64,000 bases of DNA from Rhynchospora pubera (GCA_028095005.1 CM051460.1:235184742-235248741), one strand, 5' to 3'. Shown: positions 47,984 through 60,420, counted from the first letter of the stretch. Notes: generated by a model not told the origin, from the sequence alone. A program made the numbers and translations.

Positions 47984-48320
47984 ATAGCGCTGTCAAACGA
48001 ATTTTTATTTCGCACGTTTTGTTCCGTTTCATCTGATCCGGAACGAAACGTAGATGGAAGGGAAAATAGGTTTCGTTTTTGAAACAGAATAAAAACGAAA
48101 CCGGAAATGGTAAACGTTACTATTTCGTTTATCGAAAACTAGATTGAAATTAGTGGAAAATGGATGAAATCAATGAAAAATTGGAAACGGAACATAAACA
48201 AAATAGCGAAATTGTTTTGTTTGATGAAATGAAACTAAATAAGATATTTGTTTCGTTGCCGAAATGGTACAGAAGCGAAATGGGAGGTTTCCGCTGCCAT
48301 TTTTCACGTTTGACAGCTAG
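47984..48320. mobile_element. hAT-like ACGAAAC-rich MITE, copy D
   Basis: 337 bp. The left terminus contains AGCGCTGTCAAACG and the right, reverse-complemented, AGCTGTCAAACGTG. Flanks are taacagtc (47976-47983) and taacagac (48321-48328), an 8-bp duplication with one mismatch. The body is full of CGAAAC / GTTTCG motifs, as in the element interrupting the OMT and the copies at 18.2 and 18.8 kb. Non-coding. Confidence 0.7.
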
Positions 48321-48561
48321 TAACAGACGCCGCTTGTACTAGTCTACTATATTAGTCTACTGCTATACATAATACATCTTCCTACGAGGTGGACTGCCTA
48401 TTGCGTACGGATCTTTCTAGCTAGATAATTTCTCTACTTTTCAAGGGAATTTATTGTTATTATTATTAGTAGCGCAAAGAAGTAACAAATTAATTTTGGC
48501 CATGGTGAAATATTCTGCTAAATTAAGTGTACTACTATATATAAATATATATATATGAGTA

Positions 48562-48958
48562 GGGTTCTAATGTCAACATTCCATTAATCAATTATTTTTT
48601 AAAAATTTAAATTTGAAACGTCAAATCCAAATTGTTCATCTTATTTAATTTAACGACCGATGCGTTTTCATATAAGTTTTGTAAATTTTAGAGTTTATTT
48701 GATCATCCATCAAGAGGTAGAAAAATAAACGAACCTTATTAATTATGATAGATTCATTCTAATGCGTTCATATTTTAGCCTTTGATGGAGTATCAAATAA
48801 ACTCCAAAATTTACAAAACTTATATGAAAACTCATCGGTCGTTAAATTAAATAAGATGAACGGTTTGGATTTGACGTTGCAATTTTCTATTTTGAAAAAA
48901 TAACGAAATAGTAGAATGTTGACATTTAGAGGCAACCAAAATGTTGGCATTGTAACCC
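48562..48958. mobile_element. long-arm foldback MITE, 397 bp
   Basis: The left end GGGTTCTAATGTCAACATT and the right end, reverse-complemented, GGGTTACAATGCCAACATT open into inverted arms of up to about 190 bp that share CGTCAAATCCAAA, TTCATCTTATTTAATTTAAC and TTTTCATATAAGTTTTGTAA. The right arm has a short internal duplication of AATGTYRACATT-like text. The TSD was not resolved. Confidence 0.7.
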
Positions 48959-49494
48959 TCCTTTACATCTTTACATGGATGAGCAAAGGTTTGTTTTTCT
49001 TCACTAAAAAGAAAGAGCTATTTCACAAGCTTTACGTTCAACGTAATATATGTGATTTTACTCATTTGCGTTTTCGGTTATCAAATTTTCATACTAGGTG
49101 CTGATGATTTTTTTTTTTAAATGCACTAGATAGTGACTATTTAGGAATTACCAAAAAAAAAAAAAGAAGAAGAAGAATTGAGGAGAAAGAAAAGAAAACT
49201 GGTATTAATCAATAGACAATGGGGGTTAATTAGGCGTTTGGCAATTGGAATATATGCTGTGTCGTAGCACAGTTAAGTGTTGAGTTGCAGCCTCGTGCCT
49301 ACTTATATCTTTCTTATAAAATCAAATTCAGGAGAAAAAAATGTGGAAACGACTAATAACACATTCGATAAAATGGAAATTTATTTTTCGGATTTACTAC
49401 AAACTAAAATTTATTATTTTTTCCCTAATTGTGCCAAAAAAAAAATATGTAGGCCTTTTTTACAATAACTAGCAAAAAATATCCTCATGTATGG
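48959..49494. other. intergenic, no gene seen
   Basis: AT-rich with short poly(A) runs; no coding frame or element terminus recognised. Confidence 0.45.
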
Positions 49495-49693
49495 GCAAAT
49501 ACAAAAATAAAATAATGTTAGACAATAAAAATATGTTGCTCAATATACTAGGGATACATGTAGATATGTTGCTCAATTTGTTTCCTTACCAAAGCATATT
49601 GTTCGGATGATACAAATAGATAGTTATACGCTAGATCTAGCATGTAATCCTTTTTGGATCTGTGTTTTTATAAAAAAGTAGAGATATAGATGA
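49495..49693 (+). repeat. dispersed repeat, copy B
   Basis: Resembles 1285-1530 (downstream of the OMT) in the order of blocks AAATAAAATAAT, GCTCAATTTGTTT, GCTAGATCTAGC and TTTTTGGATC. Boundaries are approximate. Confidence 0.5.
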
Positions 49694-50154
49694 CTTCTTA
49701 ATTTTCCAAGAATTACTTTCTAAATTATTAATTGTTATTATTTAAAAGGGAAAATAAAGTTTAATTTATTATTCTTTTAAACTGAGGGGAAAAAAATCAT
49801 AATAAATGAACAAATGATCGATTTACGAATAAAAAACAATTCACCTCCTCAGCTTAACAATTTCATTTAATCAAATTCAATCACGTGAGAACGAGTTTTT
49901 AGTTTAGTGGCAAAAGCAATACACATTGAGTGAAAGGTCGCACGTTGGTGGCTTAGGGGTACTGATTTTGACACTCCCTTTATTGATAAAACACTGCTCC
50001 ATGACTAAAATACCCCTTTTGTTTAAACACTCCATGTATTAATTATCAATCTCTGACGCACACGCTCTCTCCACTCGGTGCTCTCTTACTTGCTCTGTCT
50101 CCATTCGGCGTCACGGTGTTGCACCAGATTAAACAAAGTTCAACTTAAAAAATA

Positions 50155-51507
50155 CCGAAATTATTTTATATAAGAATTCAGATGCAAAAAATTTTAATAG
50201 AAAGAATTATTATTATTTTTTTAATAAGAAGAAAGTTCGTACGTATTTTATAAAAGCGTACAGTATCTCTCCTTCCTACCCGTTTATAAAACGCGCACGA
50301 AGGGGAATATATTCACCGCTTCAGTTACGCCTCAAAAGGCTAGTCAGACCTTCGTACCCGTTTATAAAACGCGTTCGGAGCCTTCGAGCGCGTTTTATAA
50401 ACGGGTAGGAAGGCGTAAATTTTTCGGAATGGAGTTATTACCGTTTTTTTCAAAATTAATAGGAAAATTAATGTGAAAATTTAGGTTAAATTTATTTTTA
50501 TTACAATTTAGGTTAAATTTATAATTTTTAAAATATCACATTTAATTTCATATTAATTTTATTTAAAAATGACATTCGAATATTAATTTTAACATTAATA
50601 TCATTTTGTTTGAATAACTATCAAGAAAGTCACTTGATTTACTGCATTTCTCTTTTTAATGATTAATTTATGATTTTAAAAACTTTTTTAGTAGTTTAGA
50701 GTGGTTTTTAGGTTTGCAAACTTTCAAAGTGAATTTTGGAGGTTTAGAGAGCGTTTTTTGGCTCCGAAAATGGTCGTTATGGGATTTTACCCCGATAATA
50801 CATGTAGATCTCGTTGCCAGCTTTCCAGAATGTGCTTGTTTGCCCCAAACGGACCTTCCTATCAAAAATTATGCTTGTTTAAAGTTTTAATGTTCAAAAT
50901 TTTTTAATTAAAAATTTATATTTTAATTATTTCCATATTATATATTATTTGATTATATATGGCTAACGTAAAATAAAAAAAATGAGAGACTACAATGCAA
51001 CAGATAAGTTTGTAGAATTAAATAGTAAAAATATAGGATCATCGGCGAATAATTATTCAAACAAAATGAGATTATACACATGTTAAAAAAAAAATATGTG
51101 CAATTAAATGCATATAAAATATGTGTGATATATTTGTTATATCTATTTAATACATCTTTATTTGGAAATAAAATTTTGAGAATTTTGTTGTAAAATATTG
51201 TTTTTAATAAGTTAAATATTGCGGCTTGAGTGAAAAATATGAAAAACTAATAACACGTTTATAAAACGCGTTCAAAGACTTCCAACCCGTTTTATAAACG
51301 GGTATGAAGATCTGACCATTTATTCCCCTTTTTACCCGTTTATAAAACGCGTTCGAAACCTTCTAGCGCGTTTTATAAACGGGTAGGATGGAGAGATACT
51401 GTACGCTTTTATAAAACGCGTACGAACTTTCTTCTTATTAAAAAAATAATAATAATTCTTTATATTAAAATTTTTTGCGTCTGAATTCTTATATAAAATA
51501 ATTTCGG
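50155..51507. mobile_element. inner Mutator-like element with long TIRs
   Basis: 1353 bp flanked by a perfect 9-bp duplication, taaaaaata (50146-50154 and 51508-51516). The inverted arms begin CCGAAATTATTTTATATAAG on both ends and stay nearly identical for some 130-200 bp. They contain repeated CCCGTTTATAAAACGCG blocks. The middle (about 50440-51240) is AT-rich except for a stretch near 50690-50870 that is less AT-rich and could be captured DNA. No transposase frame; a non-autonomous MULE. Confidence 0.85.
50357..50408. repeat. palindromes of CCCGTTTATAAAACGCG
   Basis: ACCCGTTTATAAAACGCG is followed after a short gap by CGCGTTTTATAAACGGGT, a near-complete palindrome. The same unit recurs near 50279, 51257, 51285, 51341 and 51367, so each MULE arm carries several copies. 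Confidence 0.75.
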
Positions 51508-52396
51508 TAAAAAATATTTATTTATTATTTTTTTTCGAAAGAAAAATATTTATATCAATGGACTTTGTCTAAGCAATTAGTTCCTCATTATATATAGATA
51601 TTGGTGCCATCACGCACGGTGGAATAAAGCACTAGTATAGTACATGTTATATACAATAAAGAGACCTTGTATTGGAAAATAATAAATAATTAAATAGAGA
51701 TATATACAAAAATTATATAATTAAGATGCCAGACATATAACAAGAAAGCTAATGAGTAATGATAGACTTCCACAAATCTTATATACATAAATTTTTCTCA
51801 AGATCTCAATTGAGAGAAATCAATTAGTGGTACTAACTTGAGAATTGAACATTTTAAGTCAAAAGCACAAGGCAAATCCATTCTACTGATAACAAATATT
51901 TAAATAACTAGCGGTCTTTAATGAGTATTATTAAATAAATAATTTTAAAATAAACTTTTTGAAACATCCAATAACTATTCAACATTTTTTATTGAAACCA
52001 AAGCTAGAGATTAATCCACAATAAAATATGAGATTTTAACCAATTCAATTATTGTAATTCTATAGCCCGCTGCATAGTTTTTTCTAATCTATATACTTTC
52101 ATAAACTTAAAAGAAATTGAAAAAGTTTCATACCTCTTGTGATAAAGCTTGTAAAAATCAAGAGAAACTGAACGCAAATTTTTTCTTAGAATTTGTGTGT
52201 TTGTGTTTGTTTTTTCCTTTTTGTTCAGTACACGGTGACGGTGGTAATTAATGGCGGCTAAGGAATTTTATTAGTTATGGTAATTTTTTTAATAATTCAA
52301 TTGTCTAATGTGCAGAGGATATTTTAGTCATTAAAATAAATTTAGGAGTGTTTTATCAATAAAGCGAGTGTCAAAGTCACTACCCGCGTGACTTAG

Positions 52397-54690
52397 ACCC
52401 AATTTATTTAAAAAAAAAATCAATTACGTGCGTGTTCTGTATTGCTGTTGTTGCCTCAAATGGCCGGACTGCAAATAGTAACATTTCGGAAGAAACGAGA
52501 CAATAAACTGAACTAGTAAAAAAAATGCACATAGTATTAGTGCAACTATAGCAGCGTCATGATATGCACCTGTGACGCAGTCTAAAAAAAATAAAATAAT
52601 AAATTATAATAATAAATAAAGCAAAAGGTTGATATGGAGTCATGGAGACACAAACGTGTCTTCTGAAAATTGATCAGCTTCGGCGCCTACGTAATTACGA
52701 TGAAAAATATACGGATAATTAATGCCATCAAATCTTCCATAATTTCAACTTGTGGCAATCACATCAATGCCTCAATGGTTAATTATGATAGTTATTCTCT
52801 CAAAGTTTCAATTTGCCACAAGTAACGTTACAACGTCAAATTCAATAATCAACACCTTCAACTTATGTTGATAAACGATTAAAACTCTCTCCTGCAATTT
52901 AACATTTATTAAATTATTTTACTAATTTCGAAGTTCTTTTACATTTTGAAATTTGGAAAAAAATATGTTAATTTAACATTTAATTAGTGACATTCGAATA
53001 CTATAACAAATTCATCAAATTTTATTAATTGAAAATTATCGCTAGAGGATATTATTTATCATATAAATTAACATAATTCATTTTATTTTTAATCTGAATT
53101 TAAATAAATAAAAAAATTATGTAGTTAGAGGTAATTTTTTTTGTCATGCTAAAAGTTAGTGGTTAAGCGAAATTGATGGTTGGGAAATTATTGTCCCATG
53201 TAGAATATTTGGGAAGTGATCCGCACAACAACGAATTTAGGCCCCGAACAGCATTTAGCCATCCCTCACGTCAATTAAGAAATATATTATTTATTTCCTA
53301 AAATATACTCTAATAATGCTAAGCCTAAGAGAGCACAACCGCATTGTTGTTGTTTTAAGATTTCTATTGCTTTTGTTTTGATTTCTACTTTGCTCATCAA
53401 GAGAAGCTTCCATCATTTAAAATATTCCTATGCCACAATTAATAATTACTTAATTTTGTAATATATATTGTATTGTTGTTTTGATTTTTGAACCATATTT
53501 TGCATTTTTTTTAGATTTTTTATGGTAAATAAGAGCGTTCAATTACTTGAGTGTTCTTTTTAGCATCTAAAAGGATTTTTTTTTTTTTGGAAAACTAAAG
53601 AAAAGGTTGTTCGATGAAAGAATGGAGATGAAGTTATTTGATATGAGGGGTATTATCGTCATTTATAAAAAAATTAAGTTGTTCGGATCAATTTTAATGT
53701 TGTCCGGAACATCAACCCAGAATATTTGGGAGACTATTGTCAAAATAAGAAGTCAGGAGGCCAATTGTACCAAGAAAAACGTTTAGAGGATGTGATGGTA
53801 CTATTAAAATTTAAAATAAAAATTTGATAATATTGTTATCGTTTTCCTATTTACAAATCATCGTGACATTTATTGTTTTGAGTCTTTGACATTAGTACTG
53901 CTTCTATGACGAAAATATGTATATATATTAATATTGCTTAGCTAATACACCGTAATCATTGCGGTCCAAAACTAGTCATCCTTATCTAAATTAGTTAATC
54001 CTTGGGCTTAATTAATTGGCTGTGTGATGCTAGAATCTAGATGTTGTCATATATTATTATTGTTACCGTTATTTATATACTTGGTGAGGGGGAGGCGGCT
54101 TTGCCGCCATTTTGTAAACTTTGATGGCTAAATTTATGAGCATATAAAGAAATATATTTTTCAAATATTTTAACAATATTCTTGAACTTCAAACCAACAT
54201 CGCCAATGATTATCACTAAATAGTAATACCATAGAAACAATACTTTGCCAGTAAATATTTTAGTGAATTTTTTGTATTTTAATTTTAAGAAGCACTAATA
54301 ATTTGTCCTTTAAATCTATGTTCAACATGCTTATAACTAATAAGGTAAAAATATCATAATCTATCTTTTTACATGAGTTGTAAAAACTTAAGTGCATAAG
54401 CATTATACATGAGTTGTTTTAGCATCCATATACATTGAATTTTAAAAAATAATAAATAAGTAATTGAAGAGATTTAAATAGAGTCATCATACATTTGATC
54501 GATACTCGTAAACATAACCATTCCTCAGGCAAAAAGTGAGGATAGCAAGATCTATAACACGTACACATATTATTTATCTGTGAGTTAAAGTAACATCTTC
54601 CTTTTTTGATATTATAACACGTAATAGAGAGAAACACCCATGCTAAAAGAGAAAAATAGAAAATGAGAATGTAACGTGCTAACATTGTTT
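52397..54690. other. intergenic, no gene seen
   Basis: AT-rich DNA. GGAATATTTGGGA-like text occurs twice (about 53200 and 53730), which may mark a degraded element. No frame of significance, no terminus with TSD. Confidence 0.45.
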
Positions 54691-56609
54691 ATTTCATGGC
54701 TATTTTAAACTACTTGATATTTATGCCCCGTGCTCAAAGAATAGCAACTTTAATTCTTGTGGGCCACACAGTGTGTATATGCAGTTACATGGCGAGATCC
54801 TTATGTCCTGTACCAAAGACAGGTACCAGTCTGGTTTCTTGCAAATGTGCCCCTGGAATCCGGATTTTATACCAGACACGGTATCAGACTCACCATATAT
54901 AGCCGTACCAAGGACCGCTACCAATTATGTACCATGAGTATAAGGCCCTGTAAATTATTCTGATATCATAAAATAAATATACAAAGAGATATAACTTAGC
55001 TGATTATTTGGAACACCTCTCTTTGAACCAACATAACTAACATCAAAATTGAAATTAAGATACACCTATTCAGCATGAATGGCTAAAAAAGTGATATTGT
55101 TTATTATTAATTAATTGATTGAAAAAAATCTATAATTATATAAAAAAAAGAATTATGAATAGAATTGCTTCCTAACTTTCTTTTGTCAGTAGAAAGAGAA
55201 TTTCTCAAATAAGCTCCTCATTAATTGCAAGATTTCCTAAAAAAGATATAGAGCAAGAACAATGAAAATATGTGATGTTATAGATCATGTCGAGAGGAGG
55301 CTGAAGTGCTACACCAGTGTACTCTTCTTTAAGAGAGGATGATTCGATCTCAGAATACAAAGGAACCATCTAAGTCTAAAAGTCTAAGCCTTTTATCCCA
55401 AACAAGTTGGGGTAGGCTAGAAATGACACCCCGACCCTGGTCATTTCTTGTATATATGGCTGAGTTTTTTACGCTGGCTCGCCAAGCCTATCGCAATGTC
55501 AAAAAAAAAAATAATTCTAAAGAGAAAGAAATAGAAAAAAAATCAAACTAAAAATGCATGTTAACCTAAAAGAGATTAATTTCAAAATGGGCGAATAATT
55601 AGATGGTAAATAGACCTCTTTAGCTGAATGGCACTGCCAATCATGTAAAGCACCTCCATGCCAGAGCTGAGATTTTCATAAATTGAAAAAAATATTTTTT
55701 TTATTTCTGCAAAAGATATCATGATACCATAGGAGAATATATGAATTCATAATGCTTGTCTTGTTGGTTATAAATTTCCAAAGGTCATCAATGAGATTTT
55801 TGTTTGACTTCAACAATTAAACTATCTATCATTTGCTAGCTCTTATAACATGAAAGGCACCAAAAAAATTTTTATAGCTAATTTAATTGCCATATAATTA
55901 CAGAATAATTTTCCAACTCAAACAACAGTTGGGCAAACATGCCATTTTTTCAATAAAAAAGTGTCAAAAAAAAGAATAGCACACTGTCCTTCTTTTACGA
56001 TCAAATTTAAGAAAAAATAACAGTCTATGAAATTAATTGAAATTGATTAGAAACTTTGTATTAATCAAATCTAATTGTGCTTTATTGGCAGCTATTTATG
56101 TGTCATTTTCCTCATTCCCAGAAAATAAACAATTTTCTAACAGACTACAGAGAAAATGGACTGAAAATAAACTATAAAATTATTTCACAATAGAACATTG
56201 TCGTGCTTAATTTTATACACAACTATGACCTGTCAATTTCTTGAAATTTCAAGATGAAAAGTAACTTTATATTTACTGGTGAGATTATTGTGCATTGATG
56301 TAGAAGTGATAGTCATAATATATGTATATATTTTCGAACTTACCTAATAAGACTTACAAAGTTTTTGTCCCTGTATTCATCAGACATCTAGCAAGCCCCA
56401 TTCCCAACATTGAAATGCTGAGCTTTGTAGAACTTCTTTTCTAACATTGTACAACATGAAGCTTTTCATTATGCTCTATTAGTTGCTATTCTCATGGCTT
56501 TAATATGATCTGCACTTTAGCTACCTCCTAATGAAGCTTTTCAGTTTTATCTACACTTAAAGATGGGTCAATCATATACTTGGATTAATAGCAAGATTGC
56601 TAGTTTCTA
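54691..56609. other. intergenic, no gene recognised
   Basis: A moderately GC-richer island at about 54730-54950 has short frames on both strands but no recognisable protein. Around 55390-55420 is TCCCAAACAAGTTGGGGTAG, a phrase common in dispersed plant repeats. Everything else is AT-rich and featureless. Confidence 0.4.
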
Positions 56610-57158
56610 AGACTTGCATAGTATGAAGACTACATATTACAACAGGAAACAAATTAAATGAGGTGCATAAACTGAAAATTGTGACACAAATACAACTCAA
56701 CACTTGAGGCATTTTGTCAAACAATTGGTATGCATAAATTGTAACAGAAATGCTTTCACTGTATGCAATTCATAAACAATCCATCCTCTTACATGTGGTT
56801 TCTTCTCTTGCATATACTCAAAAGTAACCAAACTACTTCAGATTGGAACCGAGAGCAGTAAGTGTGATAAGAAATTGAGGAAATTTCTCAGACTTGCATA
56901 GTATGAAGACTAAATATTACCACTTAAACAAATGAGCTGCTAAAAAAAATGCAAAATAGAAACTGTAAACTGCTGCTTAGCATTTAGAGACATTTTGTCA
57001 AACAATTGGTATGCATAAATTGTTACAGAAATGCTATCATTGTATGCAATTCAGAAAAAATCCTTAACCCCACATGTGGTTTCTTCTCTTGCTGTCCTGC
57101 ATATGCTCAAAAGTAACCAAATTACTTCAAATTAGAACCGAGAACAGTAAGTGCGAAC
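56610..57158 (+). repeat. tandem duplication, unit about 285 bp
   Basis: Two diverged copies, about 56610-56870 and 56892-57158, share GACTTGCATAGTATGAAGAC, CATTTTGTCAAACAATTGGT, ATGCATAAATTGT, TGTGGTTTCTTCTCTTGC and CAAAAGTAACCAAA in the same order. Differences are scattered substitutions and short indels. Confidence 0.7.
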
Positions 57159-57355
57159 AATATGAAGAATAAAATATAAGTCTTGGCCTTCTTATATTTT
57201 GAGGGTATGGAGACGAGCAGAGGAGTGGTTGGCGGAGCAGGGGTGGAGAGGCGAAGAGAAGGACAGGTAGGAGGCGGGACACGCCGAGAAAGACATGGAT
57301 GTATGCCATTAGAGATAGGGGAATTCAACGGAGGAGGAGGGGCTGAAGATGACAC
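57122..57355 (-). CDS. doubtful 77-codon frame near a Helitron end
   Basis: The minus-strand frame MSSSAPPPPLNSPISNG continues Pro/Ser-rich and ends in a hydrophobic run (ILFFILFALTVLGS). Upstream is a CT-rich stretch like a plant 5' leader, then a Helitron-type 5' end at 57595. It could be the first exon of a host gene captured by the Helitron, or chance. A second overlapping minus-strand frame (MAYIHVFLG...) shows how weak the case is. Confidence 0.2.
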   Translation of the reverse strand: MSSSAPPPPLNSPISNGIHPCLSRRVPPPTCPSLRLSTPAPPTTPLLVSIPSKYKKAKTYILFFILFALTVLGSNLK

Positions 57356-57568
57356 GAAAGGTTGCGAAGGAGGCGGCGGCAGCGATGTGTCGGAGGAGAG
57401 AGAAGAAAGGCGGCAGCTATTTTTCTCTGCTGTCTACGGGAGAGAAGAGAGGAGGAGAAGGAAAGAGACTAAAAGAATTAAATCGGTGAACGGATCAGAT
57501 TGATTAGCGAAAACTTTGGAGGGTTCTGATGCCGTGTCGCATAAAAGACTAAATAGCGGAGACAGATA

Positions 57569-57595
57569 CGCACGGGTTTTAATTAATACTATAGA
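57569..57595 (-). mobile_element. Helitron-type 5' end
   Basis: On the minus strand an A precedes TCTATAGTATTAATTAAAAC, then CCGTGCG. TCTATA-TATTAATTAAA is the usual 5' end of plant Helitrons, inserted between A and T. The element would extend leftward; its hairpin-CTAG 3' end was not found, so its length is unknown. Confidence 0.5.
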
Positions 57596-58560
57596 TTGCT
57601 TTCATATTACCGAATTTTGGTAAAAGAATAAGTTGATATTTTGTTATACTTTCGATAGAGAAAAAGTGAAATAATCAAATAATAGTTTCTATTATCATAT
57701 ACGATAGATAGAAGTATAGAACACGTGTTGTTAAACAGAAGCATAATTGTTTTTTTTTTCGGATTCTAGGTGTAATACATATTGCTTCCGCATATTTAAT
57801 CTTAGTTCTTTAAAAATTATTTTCAAACTCTTTCTTAAAAAAAAAATTCAAAATAATTACTTCGAAAAAATTATTTAAAAAACTGTTCGTGTCCAATTAA
57901 TTAGATTTGTGAAGCGTTGATGTGCAATTAGTTAATACACCTTATTTTCCTTGAGGAGAAATTAATTAGAATTGGTGATGGAGAAATCCCTTTCCAAACA
58001 ATCAAAAAGTAGCATTTTCTATTTGTCCCATAGGAGCATGCGTGCTGATTAATTGACAGAAAGTGAATCCCACCACTCAATTTGCGCCTACCTTTGTTCC
58101 TCCCTCTAATCTTCATAGCCCCCATGGTTCATGCCTTCTGGAATGGTGGTATTAATTGATTTCTTGCATTCCTTCTCATGTTGCAAGTTGTAAATTAATA
58201 CATTACACAGCTTTGTTTAGCGAAAGCTGCTGGGTTCTACAAGAATGACTACACCATTACGACCATAGTAATTAACAAACTTCTCGATGATATTTAGATG
58301 ATATATATGATAATTTCTTTAATGTTACAATTTATAATAGTAATATGGCTCTCGAAAAATGAACGATTAGAGATGTGTTTTTACTTTTTACATAATTCGT
58401 CTAGTATTATTCGTTTATTTATGAGTATTACGAAGAATGCAAAATCTATATCTGTATTATTTGTGAAATATACATTTTTTATGCTTTAGAAAAACTTTAG
58501 TTTAATATATAGTACTATTTGTTTTATAAATTAATGCGCTCTTTCAGAATTATTATACTC
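57596..58560. other. intergenic, no gene seen
   Basis: AT-rich, no frame with recognisable motifs, no element termini. Confidence 0.45.
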
Positions 58561-58810
58561 ATAGGGTGTGTTTGGATGAGTATGAAATAAGAAATAAGAA
58601 TAAAAAATTTCGATATCCGTGCTTATTCTTATTCTTGTGCAACCCAAACAACACAAGAATAAGGAATTTGGGCCCTTATTCCTATACTAACAAAAACATG
58701 GTATAAGAATAAGGAATTTGGATAAGTACGCATGTATAAATATATCACCATGGTATAAGAATAATGAATTTGAGCCCTTATATATGTATATCAGAATTAT
58801 AATTTATAAA
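58561..58810. mobile_element. MITE relic of the GGGTGTGTTTGG type
   Basis: Begins AGGGTGTGTTTGGATGAG and contains several AAGAATAAGGAATTTGG and CTTATTCTTATTC blocks in opposite orientations, like the palindromic MITE at 21788-22047. No matching right terminus, so it is truncated or rearranged. Confidence 0.45.
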
Positions 58811-60110
58811 TATATATATGTCATAGAATTAATTTCAATGAAATTTATTACTGTGTTTTTAATTACGTACTAGTTCTACTTTCAAGTGAAAGATTCGGTT
58901 TTATTATAACCTTTTTAAGATATATAGGAAAAATACCATACTAATTCTGTTTTGCGCTTAACCCCACGAGCCAAGTGGCTGATTCAGTCGGTTCTGGTCC
59001 TTCTGGATTAGTTGCAGCTTTTGCATAGTCCGATCTAGCTCTTATATATAGCGGATCAGAAATGAGGTGAAATGGTGAACTGTAAATCGTCTGCTGCAGA
59101 AAAATCCTAAAAACAGTTCATGTGTGTGTGTGTTTGTTTTTGTTAAGTGGGAATGACTTATCTGTAGCTTGAGTGGTAATTTTTTTTTTATAATTCTGTA
59201 CACATTTTTTTAATATTATCAAGGAATTGTCCAAAGTAACTGATGTTCATAAGGTTACATCATCTAAATAAACAGTCAAAATTTTCTGGGCTACCCAATG
59301 TTTTCTTTATTTAGTGTGTAATTAATTTATTTAGTTCGATTACTTACGTGTATGCTATCCTAAGAAATTTGGTCTTATCCATAGATAGAAAAGTTTCGGT
59401 GGATCTTGATTTACTAATATACACACTGGTTCTAATTAATTTATTATAGTTCCTGGGCTGGTACTTCAATTATTTAATTATGCTAAGTGATACACCCATG
59501 TTTTAATTCTCCATATAATGTATATGCATGTCACGAATCACTGATGTCATGATATAATAGTCAACGATTTGTTTTGCATATTTCTCTTTTGTGAAGTTTA
59601 CATGTTAAAAAGAATGTCCCTAATAAAATATCTTGGAAAATGTTTGTACAAATAGTACATGGTAATGATGATCATCCTACTTTCACTAGGTATATAGCGA
59701 ACATATGTAATAGTGTGAAGAAAATGACAAATGCTTAATTAATTAGAGGTAGCTTACATATCAGTATTATAAATAAAGAAGCATGGGAGTCTAAATTGTT
59801 TGGTTAAAATCTAATCCGACACGGTGAATATTTTTTCCTTGGTTAGATCGTGCGTTCAATTTTTTTTCCCGATTTCTATGATATAAAACTCTGTAACATT
59901 CGTGTGCCGAGTATTATCGTCCATAAATTAACCCGAATCATTGGCAGTTGTTTATTTGGAGGGCAGAATTCTCCGTCTCTCTTCTGTGCTGCTCCAAGGC
60001 TTGCTTCCGACTTTCTTTCTCTTCTCCCTAATTCCACATCCTCCCTCTATTTCTCCTCTTCTTCCAGACTGATGGGTAGAACCAGGAAATACTAGATTTG
60101 TTATTTGCCA
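58811..60110. other. intergenic, no gene recognised
   Basis: A short (GT)n run lies near 59121. A plus-strand frame at 59850-60095 ends in a Ser-rich stretch but shows no known motif and has no convincing start context. Confidence 0.4.
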
Positions 60111-60169
60111 AACCAGATATCTCTCACCGCTAACTTATCCAATTAGAGCAGCCTCCTCTTCTTTTAGTT

Positions 60170-60420
60170 TTATTTTTATTTTTTTGGCAAATTCCCCCTC
60201 CTCTTTCATTCATCGATCTCCCGACTCTACGCCGTCTCCTTCGCAACCCCACTCCGTAACCCTTCCTCCTTCTCTACCAACCCTGCCACACACCCTTTGC
60301 ACCCAACTTCTTTCTCAATCACTTTCTGAACCTCTCTCCATCGCCTTCTAATTGATAGGAAATAGCGGCTCACAATCCATGGTGAGATGCACGAAGACCA
60401 AATTATTTGTAAGCTCTCTT
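60170..60420 (+). other. CT-rich leader-like stretch with possible first exon
   Basis: A cytosine-rich, TC-rich stretch of about 190 bp is followed by an ATG at 60379 in good context (ATCCATGGTGAGA). That short frame meets a donor-like GTAAGC at about 60410. This looks like the 5' end of a plant gene, possibly a captured fragment, but no further exon could be linked to it. Confidence 0.2.

Larger units (their letters stand above)
49957..52387. mobile_element. outer Mutator-like element with a nested one
   Basis: The termini read GGGTACTGATTTTGACACTC on the left and, reverse-complemented, GGGTAGTGACTTTGACACTC on the right. They continue as inverted arms containing TTTATTGATAAAACACT and ATGACTAAAATA. 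The flanks gtggcttag (49948-49956) and gtgacttag (52388-52396) are a 9-bp duplication with one mismatch, the size typical of Mutator. Without the nested element it is about 1.07 kb. No transposase found. Confidence 0.65.

Noticed and set aside
49870..49956. Possible tRNA-derived SINE (TTTAGTTTAGTGGC followed by AAGGTCGCACGTT)
   Set aside because: The A-box-like text is weak, no proper B box or 3' tail could be defined, and the sequence is interrupted by the outer Mutator-like element.
54696..54963. Overlapping short frames on both strands in a GC-richer island
   Set aside because: No motif, splice structure or codon bias supports a gene on either strand.
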